A DNA stretch of 64,000 nt from Rhodanobacteraceae bacterium (GTDB lineage Bacteria > Pseudomonadota > Gammaproteobacteria > Xanthomonadales > SZUA-5). Numbering within the stretch: position 1 is the stretch's first letter; each line of letters opens with the position of its first letter. A program made the position numbers and the translations under genes. Below, one piece after another: positions 24,763-33,899 of the stretch. The stretch covers positions 124,001 through 188,000 of the forward strand of contig JADJPR010000020.1 of the NCBI GenBank assembly GCA_016713135.1, written 5' to 3'. Under the pieces are notes generated by a model. That model did no database searches. It was not told the DNA's origin and saw nothing but the letters and a program-made list of their open reading frames with translations.

Positions 24763-27700
24763 TCCGGGTCGGCCGATGGCTGCTGCTGCTCGCCAGCCTG
24801 TGGGCGACCGGCGCCGCCGCGCTGGAACTCGCGGCAGTGGGCAACGGATGGCAGGCGCAGGCCGATCGCCCACAGGCAGGTGACCGCTTGCTCGCCTGGA
24901 CCGGGCCGGATGGCAAGCCGGTGGCCGTGGACGATCCCTTCGAGTGGCTGGCGCTGGAGCAGGACCGCGGCGCCGCGGGCGCCCTGGGGTGCGCATCGAG
25001 CGCGCGGGCGTGCCTCTCGCTGCTGCTGCCGGCGCCCGGCTGGGACTGGGGAGATCGCCGCGAGTGCCCAAGAAGCAGGCGCCGCCTGGGCCGAAGACTG
25101 GTCGCAGTTGCGCCAGGCGGAAGCGGCGGCCAGGACGGGCGACTTCGCGGCGGCGCATGCGCTCACCGCCGCGCTGGCGCAGCGACGCCCGGCGCAGGCC
25201 GATCGCATCCGCGTGCACATGCTGCGCCGGCTGGAGGCCGACCCCGACCGCGCGCGCGGCCTGGCCCTGGCACTGGCGCTGGAGGCGGACGTGGTCGCGC
25301 GCAAGCTCGACGGCATTCGCGCCGCGCAGGGCGCACTGGCCAGCGGGCGGGCGCACTTCCAGCTGCGCGACTACGCGGCGGCGGCGAGCGCCGTGGACGC
25401 GGCCCTGGCGCGCGCCGGTGGCGAGACCCGCCACGCGTTGGTGGCGCAGGTGCTGGAGCTGCGCGGATCAATCGCCTACCGGCGCGGCGACAACGCCGCC
25501 GCGCTGGCCGATTTCGCGCGCGCCGAGTCGCTGCTGGCGGCGCTCGCGCCGGCCAGCCTGGCGCGCGCGCAGGCACAGGGACGGATCGCGGCGGTGGCGC
25601 TGTCGCGCGGCGAATTCGCGGTCGCCGAGCGTATGTTCGCCAGCGCCATCGCCACCGCGGAGCGCGCCGCGCCGGCGAGCACGGCGCTGGCGCGGCTGCA
25701 CTTCAACGCCGGGCTCGGCGCCTTCCAGCGGCGGCGCCTGGGTGCTGCCCAGGCGCACGCCGAGCGCGCGCTGGCGCTATTCGAGGCCGCCGCGCCCGGC
25801 ACCGCGGAGCTGGCCATGGCGCGCTCGCAACTGGCCGAGGTGCTGAGCAAGCGCGGCGAGGAGACCCGCGCAGAGGCGCTCAAGCGCGCCGCCCTGGCAC
25901 AGGCGCTGGCGCTGTCGCGCGACAGCTTCGAGACCCTGTCGATCCGGATGGAGCTGGCCTACACCCTGCGCTGGCAGCAGCGCGCGGACGCGGCGCGGGA
26001 ACAGATCGATGCGGTGCTGGCGCACGAGGATCCGCAGCGCCCGGAGACCCTGTTCCTGGACGCGCGCCAGTTGCGCGCACAACTGGCATTGGAGGCGGGC
26101 CATGCGGCCAGCGCGCGCAGCGAGCTCGTCGCCATCCTGCCAGGCTACCGTGCACGCCAGCGGCCGCTCCCGCTGGCGCAGTCGCTGCTGATGCTCGCGG
26201 CGGCCGAACGCCAGCTCGGCGCGCCCGTGGCCGCAGCCGCGGCCCTGGACGAGGCCCTGCCGCTGGTCCAGGCGATCGCGCCCGAGACCTCGATCGAAGC
26301 CGAGGCGCACCTCGAACGGGCACGCCTGCTGCGCGCCGACGCGCAGACCGAGGCGGCGCTGGCGAGCTATCGCCGCGCCCAGCAATGCCTGGAGCGCCAG
26401 CGCGACTACCTCGGCGGCGATGAGGAAGCGCGCGCCCGCTGGACCGCGCGCTTCGAGGTGTATTACCGCGAACCGGCGCTGTGGCTGCTGCAACTGCAGC
26501 GCGGCGGCGAGGCCTGGGAGCAGATCGAACGCTGGCGTGCGCGCGAGTTCCTCGCCGTGCTCGGCGAGCGCCAGGCGCTGCTCGCCGCCGGCTGGCCCGC
26601 CGCCCTGCGCGAGCGCGCCGAGGCACTCGCCGAGAGCTATCTGCGTGCGCTCCGCCAGGCCGCAGCGGGCACCCCGGCGGCGTTGCCGCAGGCGGCCCTG
26701 GCTGCCTACCAGGCGGAGCTTGCCGCGCGCGCGCCGCGCCTGGCGGCGCTGGCACAGACCGCGCGGGTGGACGCGGTCGCCGCGGCGCTGCCGCAGTCCA
26801 GCGTGCTGCTGAGTTTCCTGCTCGACACCGACGAGAGCCACGTGCTGGTGCTGCGCGCCGGCGACCGCGAACCGCAGTTGCGGCGCCTGGCGGTGGGCCG
26901 CGAACAGCTCACCGCCGATGTCGACGCGCTGCGCCTGCTGCTGGCGCGCCCGGATGCCCCGGCAGAGTCGCAGGCGGCCTTGCTGCGGCGGGCGCGCGAC
27001 CTGCATGCGCGCCTGCTCGCGCCACTCGGAGATCTGATCGGCGACGCCCGGCGGCTGCTGATCGTGGCCGACGGTCCACTGCAGGACCTGCCCTTCGCCG
27101 CGCTGGCCAGCCGCGTCGAGCCGGACGGGCAAGCGCGCTGGCTGGCGCAGGATTTCGCCACCACCATGCTCGCCTCGGCGAGCGCCTGGCTGGCGGCGCA
27201 GCGCCTGCCCGCGCCCGCCACCCGCTGGGAGTTGAGCGCACTGGCCGCCGCCCCGGCGGGCGCCGCGGGCGACGGACGGCGCGACAGCGCGCTGGCCGAC
27301 CTGCCCGGCGCGCGCGACGAAGCACGCGAGGTCAGCGCGCTGTTCGCGCCCGGCGCGCGCCTGCACCTCGACGCCGACGCCACCGTCGCCGTTGCGCTGT
27401 CCGCGCTGCGCGAGTCGCGCCGCACTCACTTCGCCAGCCACGCGGTGCTCGATCCGCGCGATCCACTGGCGGCCTGGCTGCAGCTCAGCCCGGATGCCGG
27501 CGACGACGGCCGGCTGCGCGCCATCGACCTGATGCGCGGACCACTGCTGGCCAGTCGCCTGGTCACCTTGTCCGCGTGTGAGACCGCCGCGGGCGCTGCG
27601 CTCGGCGGCGAGGGCCTGCTCGGCCTGGCGCGCGCCTTCCAGTACGCCGGCGTGCCGACGGTGGTGGGCACCCGCTGGCGCGTCGCCGATCGCCCCACCC

Positions 27701-27906
27701 AGGCACTGATGCGGGCCTTCTACTCCGCCCTGGCGCAGTCGCAGGCGCCGGACCTGGCGCTGCAATCGGCGCAGCGCCGGATGATCGAACAGCGTCCAGG
27801 CTGGTGGGCCCGCTGGCGCGGCGCCGCCGAGCTCGCGCACCCGGCCCACTGGGCGGGTTTTGTGATCGTCGGCACATCCGCCGATGCCACGCGAGAATCG
27901 CCCTAG
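24759..27906 (+). CDS. Secreted TPR-CHAT protease (two frameshifts as read)
   Basis: This is a ~1,050-residue protein with a CHAT caspase-like peptidase domain at the C-terminus. A TTG start overlapping the anti-sigma stop gives a signal peptide (IRVGRWLLLLASLWATGAAA). Tandem TPR-like helices span most of 25,100-26,450. The CHAT domain has the catalytic His codon at 27439 (THFASHAV) and Cys codon at 27577 (LSACETA). Two frame changes occur near 24,990 and 25,055; each fits one missing base and joins GAAGAL to GVRIERAG and then to EIAASAQEAG. The remaining 950 codons are intact. The substrate is unknown. Confidence 0.75.
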
Positions 27907-27950
27907 GCAGCCTGCGTCTCACCGGCACCCCCTTCAGGTGGAGCCACTCG

Positions 27951-30779
27951 ATGAGACTCAGCTTCTGCGGCCTGGTCCTGCTGCCTGGCCTGGCTGCCGC
28001 CGTCAGTCCACCCACCCAGCCGGTGCAGCCGACCTATCAGTTGGTGGAAGCGTTGGGTACCAGCGACGTCTACGCCAGCCTGGCGATCAACCCGGCCAAC
28101 GACCAGCCGCAAGTGGCCTACATCGACACCTCCGGGCTGGACAGTCTGCAGCCGCGCCCGGCGCCGCTGTGGGTACGCGCCTACGATGGCTGGGTCTGGC
28201 GCCGCGAGCAGCTCGGCAGCGTGCCGATGACCGGCGATGTCCTGACCGATGGTTCGCGCGAGTTGCGCTTTCTGGTCGATAGCCAGGGGGGGCAGCACGC
28301 GGTGCTGATCGAGCCGCATGGGCCGGGCAATGCCGACAATGTGCTGGTCTACCTGCGGCGCGATGCCAGCGGCGCCTCCCGCACGGTGCTGGACACCGCC
28401 AGCGTGGCGTTTCCGACCTTCACCCTGGGCATCAATGACGAGCCGCGCATCGCCTGGCTGCGCAACTACCAGTCGGGCAGTGGTGGCGTGCTTCAAGTGC
28501 GGCTGCGCAACCCCGATGGCAGCTTCGTTGTGACCGATGTCGGCGCTGCCGCCAGCGCGATTGACCGGCCCGTGTTTGCGGCGCCGAGCATGCCGTTCGC
28601 CAGTGCCGTCGCCCACCTGATCTGGATCGAATCGGCAGGTGCCAACCAGCGCGTCCGCCACGCGCTGATCAACGGGCCTGGCGTGCAGACCCTGGATGTC
28701 GCCGTTTTCGACACCACGAGCGGGCGGCGCGTGCAGTGGCAGTACCTGGCGGCGGCGCCGGATGGCAGCGTCGAGGCCGCAGTCGTGGTGGCCAACCCAC
28801 CAACGATCGTCGGTGCGCCCGCGGTGCACACGGTGGAGCATCGGCGCCTGCCTGCCGGCGCCAATGCCTGGTCTTGTCCCGCCGGCGGCTGCGTGGTCGA
28901 CCTGCCGCCGCTCAGTCCCCAGGGCACCAGCGGCCGCGCGCTGTCGCTCGGTCCGGACGGCCGCCGTGCGCTGAGTTTCCGCGACCTGGACCTGCAGTAC
29001 GGACTGCGCCGCGCCGATCCGCCACGCGGCGTACCCTGGCAGGGGGTTCCGATCCTGTCGCTCGCCAAGCTGCAGGACACCGTGCACGACCGCTTCGGCA
29101 AGCTCTATGCCGTGGGCCCGGACTTCAGCCCGCACCGCGACCTGACGCTGATGCACGAGGCCGGACCCTGGCACACCTCCAGGATCCCGACGCAAGCAGG
29201 CGTGGAACTTGCCGGCATTCCTGCGGCGATGTCGTTCGCGGAGGACGCCGACGGTGCACCGGTCGCCTACGGCCGGCGCAACGCGGCCGACGGCAGCGGC
29301 GCGTTGTGGACCCTGTCGCCCGGCGGGTTCGTCGAACATCCCTTGCCCGCCGGCCTGCGCGTGCTGGAGTCGCAGCTGCGGGTGGCCGACGACGGCGCCT
29401 ACCACCTGGTGCTCGCCGATCAGATCAGCGGCAACATCCTGCATGCGCGCAAGGCTGCGGGCGCGAGTGCAAGTTGGACACTGCAACAGGTATCCGATGG
29501 CGAGGCCCCGGCCAGCCACCCGAGCTTCGACTTCGGCCCCGGTGGGACGCTGCGCGTGTGCTACTGGCAGAACGAAGGCGTCTATGTGGCCGGCACGCGC
29601 AGCGACGGCAGCTGGCGGCGCGGGCCAGTCGCCGGGCCAGTGACCGAACAGTCGCGCCCGCGGATCGCATCGGCCACGCCGGCACACGTTGCGTTCCTGT
29701 CGTGGTTCGACACGCTGGGACAGAAACTGCGCGTCGTGACCTTGGCCGGCAACTTCGACGACACGGCGCCGGTCTCCGTGATCGACCGCACGCCACCGGA
29801 ACAGCCTGGCTGGGTGCAGGGTGCCAGCGCGCATGACATTGCGGTGGTCGACGACGGCCGGCTCGGCATGGCTTACAGCGAGACCGTCGATGGTCAGCAC
29901 CGGCTGGCCTACGCCAACTATCTCAACGGCGCCTGGAGCAGCCTCGGCAGCGAGCCCACCGAGTTCGGCGCCGAGCCGATCCTGAAAGTGTCGCTGGCGC
30001 CCACCTACCACTGGTCGCGCGCACCGCGGCTGGCCTATGTGCGCGGTCTCACCACCGCTACCAGCCAGCTCTATTTCGCCGAGAAGGGCAACATCAGCAC
30101 CAGTTGGCGCACCCATGCGCTCGGCTTTTACCCCGAATCGGCGGTGGTGCTCAGCGCCGGCAGCGAAGTGCGCATTGCCTATGCCGATGCCGGCGTGCTC
30201 CAGGTGGCGCGGCGGCGCGCGGCGATCGAGCCCGAAGGCCCGAACATGCCACTGTGGATCGACAAGATGGCGGGCGCCCTGTTCGGCTGGTGCCTGTGCA
30301 ATACCGGCGGCGACCAGCTGGCCGCGTTCTGCCGAGGCGAAGCGGTGTTTCGCGGCGCGGGCAACACGCCGAACAGCAGCGATGTGCTCCGACGTTCAGT
30401 GCAACGCTTTGACAGCACGCCGGCCGGCCGCTACTACGCCGATTTGGCGCGCACCCATGGCGCCGAGATCATGGCCCTGACCGTGACCGACGGCGCCCGC
30501 CTGCAAGCGCGGCTGCGCACCCTGGCTGACCTGCTGCCCGGCCTCGCCGCCTTCGCCGATGGCGACGGCAGTGGTTACATCCTGAAGCCCGAAATGCTGG
30601 AGAGCGCACGCGAGGTCTGGCAGGGCTGGGCCGCGGCGGGCTCGCCGGAGCTGGCGGCTGCGGTGAACTTCGAACTGGCGCGCAGCAACAACCTGCAGGA
30701 CTACGCCAATCTGGATTTCGAACAGTGGTTCGACGCCCTGTTGCCCGCGCCGCCGCTGTTCGCGGACGGTTTCGAATGA
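27951..30779 (+). CDS. Large secreted protein of unknown function ending in FADGFE
   Basis: This is a 942-residue protein with a signal peptide (MRLSFCGLVLLPGLAAAV). Most of it consists of repeating beta-strand stretches of the type SxDGxxxLAYxxxxxG, suggesting a beta-propeller. A Cys-rich patch (FGWCLCNTGGDQLAAFC) is followed by a helical segment with GRYYADLARTHGAEI, and the protein ends PPLFADGFE. I do not recognise the family. The end matches the tails of three other proteins in this window. The start of the next gene overlaps its stop (ATGA), so the two form a pair. Confidence 0.75.
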   Translation: MRLSFCGLVLLPGLAAAVSPPTQPVQPTYQLVEALGTSDVYASLAINPANDQPQVAYIDTSGLDSLQPRPAPLWVRAYDGWVWRREQLGSVPMTGDVLTDGSRELRFLVDSQGGQHAVLIEPHGPGNADNVLVYLRRDASGASRTVLDTASVAFPTFTLGINDEPRIAWLRNYQSGSGGVLQVRLRNPDGSFVVTDVGAAASAIDRPVFAAPSMPFASAVAHLIWIESAGANQRVRHALINGPGVQTLDVAVFDTTSGRRVQWQYLAAAPDGSVEAAVVVANPPTIVGAPAVHTVEHRRLPAGANAWSCPAGGCVVDLPPLSPQGTSGRALSLGPDGRRALSFRDLDLQYGLRRADPPRGVPWQGVPILSLAKLQDTVHDRFGKLYAVGPDFSPHRDLTLMHEAGPWHTSRIPTQAGVELAGIPAAMSFAEDADGAPVAYGRRNAADGSGALWTLSPGGFVEHPLPAGLRVLESQLRVADDGAYHLVLADQISGNILHARKAAGASASWTLQQVSDGEAPASHPSFDFGPGGTLRVCYWQNEGVYVAGTRSDGSWRRGPVAGPVTEQSRPRIASATPAHVAFLSWFDTLGQKLRVVTLAGNFDDTAPVSVIDRTPPEQPGWVQGASAHDIAVVDDGRLGMAYSETVDGQHRLAYANYLNGAWSSLGSEPTEFGAEPILKVSLAPTYHWSRAPRLAYVRGLTTATSQLYFAEKGNISTSWRTHALGFYPESAVVLSAGSEVRIAYADAGVLQVARRRAAIEPEGPNMPLWIDKMAGALFGWCLCNTGGDQLAAFCRGEAVFRGAGNTPNSSDVLRRSVQRFDSTPAGRYYADLARTHGAEIMALTVTDGARLQARLRTLADLLPGLAAFADGDGSGYILKPEMLESAREVWQGWAAAGSPELAAAVNFELARSNNLQDYANLDFEQWFDALLPAPPLFADGFE

Positions 30780-33481
30780 ACGGACGCAAGCGCATGAACG
30801 CACACCCTGGGAATGCCCTTCGCGCTGGCCTTGCTGCGCTGCTGCTGGTCGCGACCTCCGCACACGCCGCCTGGCCGCCACCAGTGCCGGCAGACATCGT
30901 GCTGGAACTGCGCAATCCGGCAGCAGGCGCGCGGGTGGACGAACTGGCCATCGGCGGGGTGCCGCTGCCGCGCTCACTCGACCTGCGCACCCTGCAGGGA
31001 CTCGCCGTGGTGGACGCGCAGGGCGTGCCGGTGCCCGCCGGTTTCCGCGTGCTGGCGCGCTGGCATGCGGCGCGCGAGGACGCGAGCGCACCGATCCAGT
31101 GGCTGCAAGTGCGCTTCCTCGCCGACGTGCCGCCGGCCGGCAGCGCGCGCTTCACCTTGCGCACCGATGGCAGCGCGGCCAATCCGGCACCGCCGCAAGC
31201 GCTGACGCTGACACAGGTCGGCGCCCAATGGCAGATCGATACCGGCGTGGCCCGGTTTGTCCTCGGCGGCAGCCCGGCGCGGGTGTTCGACCGCATCGAG
31301 GCGCCGGTGGGCAATCTACTGGTCGATGGCAGCAGCCTGGGCGCGACCATCGACGGCCAGGCCGGCGCCGGCTTCGCCAGCATCCGCAGCGTCGTCGTCG
31401 AGCACGCGGATGCGCTCGGCGCGACTCTGCGGGTGGAGGGCAGTTTCCCGCATCCCGCGGTGGCCGGCGGACTGATCAGCGGCGGCCGGCGGCTGGCCTT
31501 TGCCGCGGGCTCGTCGGCCGTCAGCGTGCGCGAGTGGATCGACTGGGAAGGCGATCGCTGTGGCCTGGGTACCCTCGCCTGCAACGGCACGCCGAACGCG
31601 CGCGAACTGCAGCGCTGGCGGGTCAACCTCGCGCCCACCCTGACCGGCACACGCACGCTGGCGCTGCTGGCGCAGCCAGGCCAGCCAGCGGCGACGGCCG
31701 CCGCCGCGCCCGGCAGCACGGCCGAGCTGCGCCAGTTGCGCCGCGGCCAGCGCCTGTTGCCGCAGCAATACACGCTCGCGCTGCCGGGAATGGCCGCACA
31801 ACAGGGGACGCGGGCCGACGCCGGCGCGCTGCTGGTGTCCGGCGCCCAGGGGCGGGTGGGCATCGCATTGGCGCAGATGGCCGACTTCGAGCCGCAGGCG
31901 CTGCGCCTGCTGGCGGATGGCACGCTCGCCGCGGACCTCGCGGACGATGGCGTCTGGCTGGGCGCGCGCCAGGGCACCTATGCCGTCTACCGGCTCGGCG
32001 CCTGGCCGCTGGCCACCGGCGTCGACGCGGCGCTGGCGCAGTTGCGCCGCGACCTGGACCAGCCGCTGTGGGTGCTCGCGGCGCCGGAATGGATCGCCGC
32101 CTCGCAGGCGACCGAGGAGTTTCCGGCGGGACCGTTGGCGCCGGAACTGGCCGGCTACGAGTCGGCGCTGGACGACGTGGTCGCGCGCACCCAGGCGCTC
32201 CGGCGCGATCGCGGCCTCGAAGGGCTGCAGACCTTCGGCCTGTACCCGCGCGAATGGGGCAATCCGATCGGCGCCGACGAGATCGATTGCGGCGACGATC
32301 CGACGCCAGCCCAGGACTGGGACGATCCCTACTGGTGCGCCAGCTGGACCGATTACCACAACACCAGCATGAGCGCCTGGGTGCACGCCTGGCGCCACAG
32401 CGACCCGGCCGCGCTGCGCAGCCTCGCGGTGCCCGCGGCGCTGCGCATGCTGCATACCCAGCTGCAGCGCTGCGCCCCGGACGACGACTTCTTCCATTGC
32501 GGCCAGGTGCCCACCGGCTACGGCGGCTACCGCGCCAACAACAACGGCTCGCACCAGTACATCGAAGGCCTGGCGCAGTACTACTGGCTGACCGGCGACG
32601 ACAGCGTGATCGCACGCCTGGTCCAGGGCGCGCGCGTGCGACGCGGCTACCTGTGCCCGGCGCGCGGCAGCACGCCACCCGGCCCGATGTGCAGCGCCAC
32701 CACGCCGATCGCCGACCCCTGGGCCGGGCTCAACGACCGCGTTGCGGTGCAGGCCTACCAGATGTTCCGCCTGGTCGGTCTCACCGCCGACGCCAGTTAC
32801 CTCAGTGACTGGAGCGGCAACACCGCGCGTGCGCTGACCCAGAACTTCGCGCTGCTGCAATCGGGCGGGCAGAGCCTGGGCTTCACCGAGCCTTCGGGCA
32901 GCGGCGATTTTTCCATCATCACCGGTCCCGGAAGCTACTACACCACACAGTTGTGGATGGCCTCGGTGTACGACTTCAACCAGTTGCAGCGGCTGCGCAT
33001 CGACAGCAACGACGCACCGCTCGGGCAGCCAGCGATCAGTCCATCGGGCGCGATCGACGCCTGGGCGCGCACCCTGATGGCCGCCGCCAGTGTGGCGCCG
33101 GGCGGCAACGGGGGCGCCGGCGGCGTCTGGCCGAACGAACTGCGCTTCACTTTCAGCGGCGCCCGTGTGGGCGGCGCGCTGACCCAACTTGAGCCCGGCT
33201 GGGCACCCGCGCCCGCACCGCAGAACTGCGAGGACCGCTGCCTCTACGACTCAGGCAAGGCCAGCCTCGCCGCTACCCTGGCGCGCTCCGCCGATGCCCT
33301 CGGCGACCCGCAGATGCACCAGATGGCATTGGACCTGAGCACCCTCACGCTGCAGACCATCGGCCAGTTGCCGCAGCCCATGAACAAGGCCACCGGGCTG
33401 TACTTCGGCCGTTTGCACGCCGCCGTGGCGCGCCTCTCGCAGGGCAGCGCCGACCCACTCTTCGGCAACGGCTTCGAGTGA
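30776..33481 (+). CDS. Large secreted protein, possible polysaccharide-lyase fold, ending in FGNGFE
   Basis: This is a 901-residue protein with a signal peptide (LRAGLAALLLVATSAHA); Met at 30794 is an alternative start. The N-terminal half has beta-rich stretches such as RFVLGGSPARVFDRIEAPVG. The C-terminal half looks helical, with aromatic and His motifs HNTSMSAWVHAWRHS and GSHQYIEGLAQYYWLTGDD. This layout reminds me of the PcRGLX/YetA-like lyases (RIFT barrel plus helical barrel), but I cannot confirm it. The protein ends DPLFGNGFE. It overlaps the preceding gene. Confidence 0.75.
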   Translation: MNGRKRMNAHPGNALRAGLAALLLVATSAHAAWPPPVPADIVLELRNPAAGARVDELAIGGVPLPRSLDLRTLQGLAVVDAQGVPVPAGFRVLARWHAAREDASAPIQWLQVRFLADVPPAGSARFTLRTDGSAANPAPPQALTLTQVGAQWQIDTGVARFVLGGSPARVFDRIEAPVGNLLVDGSSLGATIDGQAGAGFASIRSVVVEHADALGATLRVEGSFPHPAVAGGLISGGRRLAFAAGSSAVSVREWIDWEGDRCGLGTLACNGTPNARELQRWRVNLAPTLTGTRTLALLAQPGQPAATAAAAPGSTAELRQLRRGQRLLPQQYTLALPGMAAQQGTRADAGALLVSGAQGRVGIALAQMADFEPQALRLLADGTLAADLADDGVWLGARQGTYAVYRLGAWPLATGVDAALAQLRRDLDQPLWVLAAPEWIAASQATEEFPAGPLAPELAGYESALDDVVARTQALRRDRGLEGLQTFGLYPREWGNPIGADEIDCGDDPTPAQDWDDPYWCASWTDYHNTSMSAWVHAWRHSDPAALRSLAVPAALRMLHTQLQRCAPDDDFFHCGQVPTGYGGYRANNNGSHQYIEGLAQYYWLTGDDSVIARLVQGARVRRGYLCPARGSTPPGPMCSATTPIADPWAGLNDRVAVQAYQMFRLVGLTADASYLSDWSGNTARALTQNFALLQSGGQSLGFTEPSGSGDFSIITGPGSYYTTQLWMASVYDFNQLQRLRIDSNDAPLGQPAISPSGAIDAWARTLMAAASVAPGGNGGAGGVWPNELRFTFSGARVGGALTQLEPGWAPAPAPQNCEDRCLYDSGKASLAATLARSADALGDPQMHQMALDLSTLTLQTIGQLPQPMNKATGLYFGRLHAAVARLSQGSADPLFGNGFE

Positions 33482-33899
33482 GCAGGGCCCTCCGACCGGT
33501 CAAACGCGGAGACGCGGAGGGCGCAGAGAAGAGCGATTGCGGTGATTGGGGTGCACGACCCGGGCAGAAGATTCTTGGACGCAAAGGACGCAAAGGGGTG
33601 AAGAAAGGACGCAAAGTAGAGCGGGCCGGGAACCATCGGGCCCTTATCTTTGCTTTGCGTCCTTTGCGTCCTTTGCGTCCTTTGCGTCCTTTGAGTCCTT
33701 TGAGTCCTTTGCGTCCTTTGCGTCCTTTGCGTCCCTTGCGTCCCTTGCGTCCCTTGCGTCTTCTTGCGTCAGGAAATGGCCGCCCCGGATTTGGCGCCTG
33801 TCCAGTCGGGTCGCGCCAGCTTCCAGGTAGGCAAATTCTCCCGCTTCTCTCCGCGCCCTCTGCGTCTCCGCGTTTGACCGGTCGGCAAAGCGCCCCGCG
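33482..33899. other. Intergenic region occupied by a nested repeat element
   Basis: This 418-base gap lies between two convergent genes. Apart from the repeat element at 33492-33885 I see nothing in it. No terminator separate from the inverted repeats is evident. Confidence 0.6.
33492..33885. repeat. Nested inverted-repeat element (8/9-mer outer arms, 9-mer inner arms)
   Basis: The outer arms are about 40 bases: 33492-33532 starts CCGACCGGTCAAACGCGGAG, and 33844-33885 carries the same sequence inverted with few changes. Inside are TTTGCGTCC-family arms: the left one (about 33575-33620) has GCAAAGGAC units, and the right one (33654-33761) has twelve consecutive 9-mers (TTTGCGTCC, TTTGAGTCC or CTTGCGTCC). 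ORFs across the region are low-complexity artefacts and are not genes. Confidence 0.85.

Noticed and set aside
25777..27849. 690-codon open frame on the minus strand
   Set aside because: It is antisense to the CHAT gene, whose domains and active site are clear.
27903..30116. 737-codon open frame on the minus strand
   Set aside because: It is antisense to the large secreted protein, which has a signal peptide and codon use like its neighbours.
30300..30779. Possible CFI-box-type C-terminal domain in the secreted protein
   Set aside because: A GRYYADLARTHG segment is loosely similar, but the defining Cys-Phe-Ile/ATAAYG box is missing.
33654..33761. Regular 9-base repeats that could suggest a CRISPR array or a repeat protein
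   Set aside because: The units are contiguous with no spacers, much shorter than CRISPR repeats, and paired with an inverted arm. The ORF across them is low-complexity Leu/Arg/Pro or Phe/Ala/Ser text.
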